This document shows positions 1-6,117 of a stretch of 64,000 bases of DNA, piece by piece. A program made the translations under genes and the position numbers. Within the stretch, counting starts at the first letter, position 1. Every line of letters starts with the position of its first letter. Below the pieces are notes generated by a model. The model searched no databases and was not told the DNA's origin. It saw only the letters and a list, made by a program, of their open reading frames with translations. The DNA comes from PALSA-600 sp963842335 (lineage in GTDB: Bacteria; Actinomycetota; Thermoleophilia; Gaiellales; Gaiellaceae): positions 282,213 through 346,212 of the forward strand of contig CAWJGF010000028.1 in assembly GCA_963842335.1 (NCBI GenBank), given 5' to 3'.

Positions 1-128
1 CCCGACACGCTCGCGTATGGCGACCAGCCGACGACATCGTCGGTGAACAGCGTGCCGGGATCGACCGATGCCACGCCGACCTCAGTCTCGAGCGCTTGGA
101 GCAGCACGGCCTTGCGCGACTCACTCAC
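1..128 (-). CDS. NTF2/SnoaL-like protein, 5' part only
   Basis: Partial gene running off the left edge, so only the first 42 residues are visible. The GTG start at 128 follows a strong AAGGGGG ribosome-binding site. The translation begins MSESRKAVLLQALETEVG and continues to a LFTDDVVGWSPYA stretch. An N-terminal helix followed by a LFTDDVV.W segment is typical of SnoaL-like/NTF2-fold proteins (small ligand-binding or ketosteroid-isomerase-like domains), but the diagnostic C-terminal half is outside the window. The family call is tentative; that it is a coding start is better supported. Confidence 0.45.
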   Translation of the reverse strand, partial: MSESRKAVLLQALETEVGVASVDPGTLFTDDVVGWSPYASVS

Positions 129-152
129 TTGCAACCCCCTTGTCGAAACAAT

Positions 153-184
153 CGTTGTTCATCAGATCCGTTGTTCATCAGATC
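153..184. repeat. perfect 16-bp tandem duplication over the SHOCT gene stop codon
   Basis: The unit CGTTGTTCATCAGATC occurs twice head-to-tail at 153-168 and 169-184. On the minus strand it contains the last codon and the TGA stop of the SHOCT gene, so the second copy follows the stop as a non-translated duplicate. It looks like a recent slippage event. Confidence 0.8.
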
Positions 185-441
185 CCCAGGGCCTTCGCCT
201 TGGCCGCCGCGAACTCTTCGTCGGTCAGCGCCCCTGATTCGTGCAGTTTCGCGAGGTGCTCAACCTGGTCCGCCGGGTCCGCCGGGGGTGGCGCGTATTG
301 CGTCTCGTCCTGTTCGTCTTCGGCAGGCGCCTGGTCGTCGGCCTGCTCTTGCTGATTCTTCGCGCGATGGTGGGCAACTCCCGCGCCGATTGCCGCGCCG
401 GCGATAAGCCCCCGGCGCCGTGTCCTTCTCCTGAATCCCAT
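178..441 (-). CDS. small membrane-anchored SHOCT-domain protein
   Basis: An 87-residue protein. The ATG at 441 is chosen over longer options because AAAGGAGCT lies just upstream. The N-terminus is arginine-rich (MGFRRRTRRRG) followed by a short Ala/Gly-rich hydrophobic stretch (GLIAGAAIGAGVA) that could be one membrane segment. An acidic Gln/Glu/Asp linker follows. The last ~32 residues (DPADQVEHLAKLHESGALTD, then EEFAAAKAKALG) match the SHOCT motif, a short C-terminal helix pair of unknown biochemical role thought to mediate oligomerisation. It stands alone between the left-edge gene and the PRMT-like gene. Function unknown. Confidence 0.8.
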   Translation of the reverse strand: MGFRRRTRRRGLIAGAAIGAGVAHHRAKNQQEQADDQAPAEDEQDETQYAPPPADPADQVEHLAKLHESGALTDEEFAAAKAKALGI

Positions 442-579
442 CTGAGAGCTCCTTTCGTTCGGGTCGTTCGACAACAACCGGGCTTTCCGGCGCTCTCGAG
501 TCGACCCAGGCTGACATGTGCAGTGTCGCAGCGCCTCATTCGCTTTGGATGATTCGCCGGCACCGTGAGTCTCCACGGC

Positions 580-1566
580 TCAGTCGTTGATCTCCTCCCA
601 GACCGACTGCTCGTCGTGCTCCTCCCAGTCGGCGCCTGGCAGCGCAATGGCCCACTTCGTCCACGTGCCCATCGGTTGAGCCGGGGAGGTCCTGACCCTC
701 GCCCGGACATCCATGTCGGGGACGAGTTTCACGGGGGAGCGCAGCGGCGCCGTGGTCATCCCCCAATGAGTCGGCGGATCGTCGGGTCCGATAGAGAGCG
801 AGACGCCAGGCGCGAGGTCAGCGCTGAACCAAAGCGCAAGGGCGTTCGCCGTCCCGTGGTCGTGGACGCGCAGCAGTGTCTCCGCTTCGTGTGGCGACTC
901 AGCCTGCTCGAGCGAGATGCGGTCTGCATCCGTCGTCCACAGGCGTCCAGACTCGGAGCGCCTGTCGCCCTCCGCAAGGTGACGGAAGGTGCCGGAATAC
1001 GAGATCTCGTTGACCGTCACCTCCACCAGTCCAGCGAGTGTGAGGCCGTAGGGGTTGTCACGCAGGAAGGTCACCGTCTCGTCGAGATAGCGGTCGTGCA
1101 CCAGTGCGGTCCACGCCGTGACCGACTGGGGGATCATGACTCCGCCCGGTTTGAGCCAGCGGTCACGGGCGGCGATGACCGGTGGCAGCATGCCTTCGTC
1201 GATCCCGAACCCACCGAGCCACTCCGAGACGATCACATCGACCCGTTCCGGAAGGTCCACGTCCATCACATCGCCGTGGATCACTTGGATGATTCCCGCA
1301 AGCCCGTTCGCGACAGCAAGTTCCTGAGCCAGGACAGCCACCGTCGTCCGCTCCACTGCATAGACGCGCGCAGCTCCTGCCCGCGCCGCGAACATGCTCA
1401 GGATCCCACTCCCCGCTCCGATGTCGAGAACGATGTCGCCGGGCCGCACAACGGCGTCGATGGCACGTCGGAAGCCCTCCGTGCGAACGCGGTCACAGAT
1501 CATCGTCCGGTGGACCTCGATCTCCGCGTACATCGGGTCCGGCGGGTTCCTGATCGGCGTCCGCAT
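580..1566 (-). CDS. PRMT-like SAM-dependent methyltransferase
   Basis: A 328-residue protein with the signature of protein arginine methyltransferases. Motif I VLDIGAGSGILSMFA lies at about residues 46-60, the post-I acidic end at VYAVE (68-72), and a double-E loop SEW-GGFGIDEGML carries Glu115 and Glu124, nine apart as in eukaryotic PRMTs. A THW-type loop (PTHWGMT) lies near residue 266. The N-terminal VHR-M-CDR-R segment resembles the PRMT helix that closes over SAM. The substrate is not predictable. The ATG at 1566 follows AGGA, and the gene begins 10 bp after the end of pit, so it is likely the last gene of the DUF47-pit operon. Small-molecule methyltransferases of the same fold are the main alternative. 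Confidence 0.75.
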   Translation of the reverse strand: MRTPIRNPPDPMYAEIEVHRTMICDRVRTEGFRRAIDAVVRPGDIVLDIGAGSGILSMFAARAGAARVYAVERTTVAVLAQELAVANGLAGIIQVIHGDVMDVDLPERVDVIVSEWLGGFGIDEGMLPPVIAARDRWLKPGGVMIPQSVTAWTALVHDRYLDETVTFLRDNPYGLTLAGLVEVTVNEISYSGTFRHLAEGDRRSESGRLWTTDADRISLEQAESPHEAETLLRVHDHGTANALALWFSADLAPGVSLSIGPDDPPTHWGMTTAPLRSPVKLVPDMDVRARVRTSPAQPMGTWTKWAIALPGADWEEHDEQSVWEEIND

Positions 1567-1576
1567 TGGGTCGATC

Positions 1577-2686
1577 CTAGATCGGGGCGCTCTCGAGGGC
1601 CTCGACCGGCAGCAGCCTGCGCGTCTCCCAGCGGCGTGCAGCGAAGGCGCCGAGAGCGATGACCACGGCGAGCACGAAAACGATCAGGTCGCCGCCGGGC
1701 AGACGCGTGACGACTTCCATGCCGCCTCCGACGAGTCCCGCCATCGGGATCGTGAAGACCCAGGCGACCATGATGTTGCCGGCGACACCCCAGCGCACGG
1801 CATGCAGACCGCGCGTCGCTCCTGCGCCCATGACCGACCCGGAGATCACCTGGGTGGTGGAAACCGGGTAGCCGAAATGAGCGGTCAACCAGAGAATCGA
1901 CGCGCACGCTGTCTGTGCGGCGAACCCCTGCGGGGCGTCGATCTTCGCGATCCGCGTGCCAAGGGTCCTGATGATGCGCCAGCCACCCGCATAGGTGCCC
2001 GCAGACATCGACAGGGCGGCGCAGACGATCACCCAGGTCGGCGGCCGCGTGAAGTCCGCGTTCAGATGGCCTGAAGCGACAAGCGCGAGCGCGATGATGC
2101 CCATCGTCTTCTGGGCGTCGTTCGTACCGTGGGCGAGCGCGACGAAGCCACCCGAAAAGAGCTGTCCGAAGCGGAAGGCACGACCAACTCTGGACGGCGA
2201 GCGCCTCGCGACCAGCCAGACGATCACCGTCATCAGGACGAACGCGACCGCGAGCCCGGCGAACGGCGCGATCAACGATGGCTTCAGCACCTTTTGCCAG
2301 AGGCCTGACCACTGCACGACGCTCCAGCCTTGCGCCACGATCGCCGAGCCCATGACCCCACCGATCAGCGCGTGGCTCGAACTGGACGGGAGGCCCAGGT
2401 ACCACGTGACCAGGTTCCATGTGATGGCGCCGACAAGCCCAGCCAGGAGAATCTTCAGTGTGATCGCGTCGGGGTTGACGATGCCCTTGGCGACCGTAGC
2501 CGCGACCTTGAACGAGATGAAGGCACCGACGAAGTTGAGGATCGCCGCCATCGCCACGGCTTTGCGCGGCGAGAGAGCGCGCGTCGAGACGCTCGTCGCG
2601 ATCGAGTTCGCGGTGTCGTGGAACCCGTTCGTGAAGTCGAAGAAGAGCGCGACCGCGACGACGGCCACGAGCGTCACTTGCTCCAT
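1577..2686 (-). CDS. pit: low-affinity inorganic phosphate transporter, Pit family
   Basis: A 369-residue integral membrane protein with about ten hydrophobic segments. It carries both halves of the Pit/PHO4 internal repeat: DFTNGFHDTANSIAT near residue 17 and AHGTNDAQKTMGI in the second half. These Gly-Asn-Asp signatures form the phosphate path. Pit carriers move metal-phosphate into the cell with protons (with sodium in some relatives). The gene directly follows the DUF47 gene (6 bp between stop and start), the usual arrangement for Pit and its PhoU-like partner. Length is normal for the actinobacterial group, which lacks the long central loop of E. coli PitA. Confidence 0.93.
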   Translation of the reverse strand: MEQVTLVAVVAVALFFDFTNGFHDTANSIATSVSTRALSPRKAVAMAAILNFVGAFISFKVAATVAKGIVNPDAITLKILLAGLVGAITWNLVTWYLGLPSSSSHALIGGVMGSAIVAQGWSVVQWSGLWQKVLKPSLIAPFAGLAVAFVLMTVIVWLVARRSPSRVGRAFRFGQLFSGGFVALAHGTNDAQKTMGIIALALVASGHLNADFTRPPTWVIVCAALSMSAGTYAGGWRIIRTLGTRIAKIDAPQGFAAQTACASILWLTAHFGYPVSTTQVISGSVMGAGATRGLHAVRWGVAGNIMVAWVFTIPMAGLVGGGMEVVTRLPGGDLIVFVLAVVIALGAFAARRWETRRLLPVEALESAPI

Positions 2687-2692
2687 CGCCTG

Positions 2693-3322
2693 CTACGCGT
2701 TCTTGACGACGATGTTCGCGATCACGTTGGCGGCCGTATCGCAGGCATCGAGCGCGCGTTCAAGCGCCTCGTAGATGTCCTTCCAACGGATCACGATCAG
2801 CGGATCGATCTTGTCGCTGCGGAACAGCGACGCGATCGCTTCGCGGAGAATTCGATCCCCGTGGTCCTCGAACGTCTTCAGTTCGATCAGAGCTTGCTGC
2901 ACGCCGTTCATGCCCTTCAGATTCGCGCATGCGATCGAGAGCTGCTCCACCGCCTTGACGACGATCTCGCACTGCTCAAAGGCGTGCCGGGTCGGCGTCG
3001 CGACCCCGTAGAGACCGAGCAGGTCGGATGCTTCCTCGAGGTGGTCGACGACGTCGTCGATCTCCGTCGCGAGCTGATAGATGTCCTCGCGGTCGAACGG
3101 GGTCAGGTATTGCGTGTTGAGCAAGGTGATCAGGTCGCGCGTGATCGTGTCACCCGCTGTCTCCGCTGCCTTCACCTGCTCTTGGGTCACCGAGGAGCTC
3201 GGGTGCTCGCGGAAACGACGCTCGACCAGCTGCGCCACTTCCAGCGCATTCTCGCCGGCCCTCGTGAACAGCACGAAGAACTCCGTCGTCTTCGGGGTCA
3301 GGGAGATTTTCATCGGCGGCAC
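2693..3322 (-). CDS. DUF47 (PhoU-like) Pit accessory protein
   Basis: A 209-residue all-helical protein beginning MKISLTPKTTEFFVLF after a possible three-residue GTG-start extension; the ATG at 3313 is an equally good start. The DUF47 pattern is clear: an N-terminal F-LF--A-EN-LE motif, central ITRDLITLLNTQYLTPFDRE with EIDDVVDHLEEASD (conserved acidic metal-binding helices), and a C-terminal RWKDIYEALERALDACDTAANV helix. DUF47 proteins resemble PhoU and are coupled to Pit transporters, probably as regulators of transport. First gene of the DUF47-pit-PRMT set. Confidence 0.9.
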   Translation of the reverse strand: MPPMKISLTPKTTEFFVLFTRAGENALEVAQLVERRFREHPSSSVTQEQVKAAETAGDTITRDLITLLNTQYLTPFDREDIYQLATEIDDVVDHLEEASDLLGLYGVATPTRHAFEQCEIVVKAVEQLSIACANLKGMNGVQQALIELKTFEDHGDRILREAIASLFRSDKIDPLIVIRWKDIYEALERALDACDTAANVIANIVVKNA

Positions 3323-3406
3323 GGTAGCCGAACGGACAGCACGCTCAGCCTACGTTTACAACAGCCGCCGAGACCGAGCGCTGCGAGCTTCAGCCACAGG
3401 CGAAGA

Positions 3407-3931
3407 CTAGGAGGGCGGTCCGACCGAATACGGCTGCGTAGACAAGTGCCCCGTGGCGTCGACGCTGACGATCATCCGCTCGGCCGCCCGCACCAGAACG
3501 GCCGAGTCAGCGCTCTGGCTCTCGAGCGCCCACCCTTGTGCCGTCCAACCGGCGACCGCGACGTCGAGCCTGCGCCGTCGTTCGGCGTCCGAGACCGCGC
3601 TGTCCGCGCTGCCGCCACTCCCGCCCCCGCGCCGGGCGAGCAACACGATCAGAATGATGAGCGCGACCGCGAGAATCGCGAGCAGGACCCACACCCACGC
3701 AGGCGTTTCGCTGCTCGAATCCGAGCTCGAGGTCGTCGTCGGAGACGGCAGGATGATCTGGCGCGTCGTGGTCTGCTCGACGGTTTGCGTCGAGAACACC
3801 GTCGTCGGCTCCGACGTCGTCTCGATCGTCGTTGTGCCCGCGGCCTGGACGCTCCCGACGACTGCGGTGGCGAGAAGGACCCCGGCGACGAGACAGGCGG
3901 CGAGGCCGGCGAGCTGCAGCGGCTTCCTCAC
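3407..3931 (-). CDS. exported single-pass membrane protein, unknown function
   Basis: A 174-residue protein with an N-terminal signal sequence (MRKPLQLAGLAACLVAGVLL, cleavage likely after SVQA). A Thr/Ser-rich extracytoplasmic linker covers residues ~33-75, then a strong membrane helix (WVWVLLAILAVALIILIVLL). The cytoplasmic tail holds a basic ERRRRLDVAV helix and a small beta-rich segment with VLVRAAERMIVSV. Starts with GTG. No recognised family. The design, a disordered Ser/Thr stalk plus a small cytoplasmic domain, resembles uncharacterised actinobacterial membrane proteins. Confidence 0.7.
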   Translation of the reverse strand: MRKPLQLAGLAACLVAGVLLATAVVGSVQAAGTTTIETTSEPTTVFSTQTVEQTTTRQIILPSPTTTSSSDSSSETPAWVWVLLAILAVALIILIVLLARRGGGSGGSADSAVSDAERRRRLDVAVAGWTAQGWALESQSADSAVLVRAAERMIVSVDATGHLSTQPYSVGPPS

Positions 3932-4034
3932 AGGTGAGAGAATACGCCTCCGCGAAGCCGAAGCTGCAGGCGAGTCGACTTCGCAGCTTGAGGCCCCCGC
4001 CTCACCGGGCGGGTTGGTTCGACGGATAAGGAAG

Positions 4035-4661
4035 TTATTCTCGGACCTCTCCTTCTGGCCGTGGAGCCGTTGCCCCGAGCGCGAGGATGACGAACCCGAT
4101 CCCCGCGAGGATGAGCGCGATGCCGACGACCAGGCTGAACAGCGAGAGCTGAGTCGCCATGTAACTCGTGTTGAGCGCGGTCGAAAGAGCAGTCTGGGTC
4201 ACCCAGACGTCCCGGGCTCCGTTCGGCACAGGCTGCCCCGTCGCCGGATTGGTAACCGCGTAGTCGGTATTGCTCGTGCCTCCCCCCGGCGCAAGCTGCG
4301 ATTTCGGTGCGTCCGGTTTGGCCTGGTACTGGCCCATCTCCGAATACACATAACCGCCGGTCGCCTCCAGCGCGTGGATGTTCATGTACTGGGCGAAGCA
4401 GCGCGCTTCGCTGCCGGTGTCCACCGATTCTCCCGCCACAGCGCAACTTGGATAGCTGACGTTCTTCAGTCCCGCCTTTGCCCCCTCGGCTTTGATCGCC
4501 GTGGGCGTCATATCGGGCGTGCCGGTGATTTTCTGCTGCTTGAGCTCGCTGGTGACGGTGCTGTGCCCGTTGATGGCGAGCGCGATCACCACGATGCCGA
4601 ACGCGATCAAGACCGCGGCCGAAGCGACGCCTCCCCAGCGAAAGACCTGATCTCGTCTCAC
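4035..4661 (-). CDS. two-pass membrane protein, unknown function
   Basis: A 208-residue protein. The GTG start at 4661 follows GGGAGGG at good spacing. A first membrane helix lies at about residues 11-31 (GVASAAVLIAFGIVVIALAI) and a second at about 173-196 (LFSLVVGIALILAGIGFVI). The ~140-residue loop between them, probably extracytoplasmic, has two cysteines (SCAVAG, ARCFAQY) that could pair. The short C-terminal tail is charged. Not recognised. It reads in the same direction as the 3407-3931 membrane gene, about 100 bp upstream of it. Confidence 0.7.
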   Translation of the reverse strand: MRRDQVFRWGGVASAAVLIAFGIVVIALAINGHSTVTSELKQQKITGTPDMTPTAIKAEGAKAGLKNVSYPSCAVAGESVDTGSEARCFAQYMNIHALEATGGYVYSEMGQYQAKPDAPKSQLAPGGGTSNTDYAVTNPATGQPVPNGARDVWVTQTALSTALNTSYMATQLSLFSLVVGIALILAGIGFVILALGATAPRPEGEVRE

Positions 4662-5135
4662 GGGACCCTCCCTTGGTTGCGACTCCGAAGGTGAGCCCTT
4701 GACTCTGCCACCTCACGCCGAGCGTTGCCCGATCCTAGGCCGTTCACCCGCTCGCCGACGCCAGTTCGACCGGATACCTTCGCCGTTCAATTAGGCGTGA
4801 CCCGACGTTCGTCCCGGCGAGCTCTCCATTTTCACCGTTGTTCGTCCCGGCATTCATGCTCGCGGCCCTCCCTGTGATGTCCCGTCGTAGTCGAGGCATC
4901 ACGCGATCGTCGCTGCCGGCCCGTTCGACCTGTTTCAGTCCCAGAAGGTCCGCTTCGAACGCGAGTTCAGCAAGATGCGACGCGAGTTGAGCGCGTCCTG
5001 GCTTCGCTGACCGTTCGTGCGCAAAGCACTAGCTCCTCGAGCGCTAGACGCGGCGCCCAACGCGCGCTCGCTGTCGGGCTTCGCCTGGTCGAGCGCGTCG
5101 ATCACCCCCGCGAACGCCGGGCTCGGAGTTCCTTA
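4662..5135. other. 475-bp intergenic stretch without a convincing gene
   Basis: No full-length gene is seen. A 12-bp direct repeat (GTTCGTCCCGGC) occurs twice near 4808-4850. A short plus-strand open stretch near 4925-5010 (FDLFQSQKVRFEREF...) and a minus-strand one near 5040-5125 (FAGVIDALDQAKPD...) look protein-like but have no start context and match nothing recognised; they may be gene remnants. Confidence 0.4.
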
Positions 5136-5178
5136 CAAAAACGACGAGCGCCCCCGGCTGCGTAAGCCTGAGGGCGCT
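5136..5178 (-). terminator. intrinsic terminator of the 5222-5686 secreted protein gene
   Basis: AGCGCCC (5147-5153) pairs with GGGCGCT (5172-5178), and an inner GGCT/AGCC stem (5156-5159 with 5165-5168) closes on a GCGTA loop. Read on the minus strand the hairpin is followed by CGTCGTTTTTGT, a T-run suited to Rho-independent termination. It lies about 45 bp past the stop of the secreted-protein gene. Confidence 0.75.
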
Positions 5179-5221
5179 GCTGTGGTGCGCCGAGTCGCTG
5201 TTCGCGGTCGAATCAGCTTCG

Positions 5222-5686
5222 TCAGTGGATCTGGATGTTGCCCGACGTAATGTCGTACTGAAGGCCGGTGCCACCCGTGAGCTGGTCACCACTCCACATG
5301 CCGAGGTACCTCATCCAGTCGCCGGACCCCTTCGAACCCTCGCCACCATCATGAACCACGTACTCGAGCTTATCCCCGACGTGGAGGTACGGGTTGGTGC
5401 CGGGGTCGACTACTTGGGTGGTGAACTCTGCGTCCGTCGTGCTGGAAACCGTCACTTTGATGACCTTGGAGGTGGCCGTAGTTCCCGCGTACTGGTCGAG
5501 GACGTTCCCTTTGGCCGTGCCATTCCCGAGGTCCTGGGCGTCGAACACCCAGTGCTGGGGCTGGCCCAGGTTGGTGAAGGTCACGTCACCCGTCACCTTG
5601 GGCGCGGGGCCGCCAGCAAACGCGGCGGGAACGGTCAGGGCTGCCGCGGCGAGCACCGGAAGGGCAAGTAGCAAGAACTTCTTCAA
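5222..5686 (-). CDS. secreted beta-rich protein, unknown function
   Basis: A 154-residue protein starting at a TTG codon (5686) preceded by AAAGGAG at seven-base spacing. A classical signal peptide (MKKFLLLALPVLAAAALTVP, cleavage after AAFA) is followed by an all-beta mature part rich in Thr, Gly and Asp, with strands such as VTGDVTFTNLG, HWVFDAQDLG and VIKVTVSSTTDAEF. No cysteines or catalytic motif are evident. It is monocistronic with its own terminator. Similar short secreted proteins, roughly [signal]-GP-P-VTGDV-F, occur in actinobacteria without assigned function. Confidence 0.75.
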   Translation of the reverse strand: MKKFLLLALPVLAAAALTVPAAFAGGPAPKVTGDVTFTNLGQPQHWVFDAQDLGNGTAKGNVLDQYAGTTATSKVIKVTVSSTTDAEFTTQVVDPGTNPYLHVGDKLEYVVHDGGEGSKGSGDWMRYLGMWSGDQLTGGTGLQYDITSGNIQIH

Positions 5687-5837
5687 GGTGGAACTCCTTT
5701 GATCTTTGTCGGCAACTCATGTGATTGCCGTGTACCTGCACCGTGCCCGTCCCTGACCTCGCCCGCTAGGACACGATTGGGTCAATCCAGCAGCCGTTTT
5801 TGCGCAGCGCCTTAGCGGGGTGCTGAGCGTGACGCCT

Positions 5838-5917
5838 CTAAGAAGCGGCGCGACGATGGCACTCGGAGCACAGCAGCTCGAGGTCCTCGAGCGCGTTGCT
5901 TCCGCCGTCGAGCAGCA
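5838..5917 (-). pseudogene. C-terminal remnant of an HNH endonuclease
   Basis: On the minus strand the codons read VVLLDGGSNALEDLELLCSE followed by CHRRAAS and a TAG stop at 5838-5840. This is the end of an HNH nuclease (L-GG-N-LENL--LC--CH--K), with the last Asn, Cys pair and His in place. The rest of the domain is missing: homology stops where the integrase tail on the opposite strand begins. It is evidence that mobile-element genes once occupied this stretch. Confidence 0.6.
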
Positions 5918-6006
5918 CGACCGCCGACACCTACACCGACTGGGACGTTCAGCAGCTCGAGGCTTCGCTGATCGAGACATTCGCTGCCGAAGATGAGGCG
6001 GAATGA
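5905..6006 (+). pseudogene. tyrosine integrase C-terminal remnant 1
   Basis: The plus strand reads SSSTTADTYTDWDVQQLEAS, then LIETFAAEDEAE and stop. It is collinear with the last ~35 residues of the integrase remnants at 8739-9051 and 11454-11555 (STT--IY--D----LE-- / IQTTGDVYADWDIDQLADTM). The Tyr in the TTADTY motif sits where tyrosine recombinases carry the nucleophile. Nothing upstream remains in frame. It ends 56 bp before the ssrA 3'-end copy at 6063. Confidence 0.7.
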
Positions 6007-6062
6007 CCCTTTTCGGAATCATTCCCACCGTCTCAACGCGTTTCCCCTGCAATAGCGATTTC

Positions 6063-6089
6063 ATGGAGGCGGCGGGAATCGAACCCGCG
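6063..6089 (-). repeat. copy A of the ssrA 3' end (candidate att site)
   Basis: Twenty-seven bases identical to the ssrA 3' terminus at 11602-11628 and in the same orientation, containing the T-arm and 3' acceptor strand of tmRNA. Past position 6089 it continues with CAAGATT, as does copy B at 8711-8717, but not copies C and D. Confidence 0.85.
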
Positions 6090-6117
6090 CAAGATTTCAA
6101 TCAGTCGGTGCCGGCTC

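Noticed and set aside
2330..3937. Plus-strand open frame of 535 codons
   Set aside because: Antisense of pit and DUF47; composition dominated by Arg, Asp and His with no family signature.
5717..6100. Minus-strand open frame of 127 codons
   Set aside because: Crosses an HNH remnant, an integrase tail and an ssrA-end copy in wrong frames; its start lies in the repeat (AGSIPAAS is translated tmRNA).
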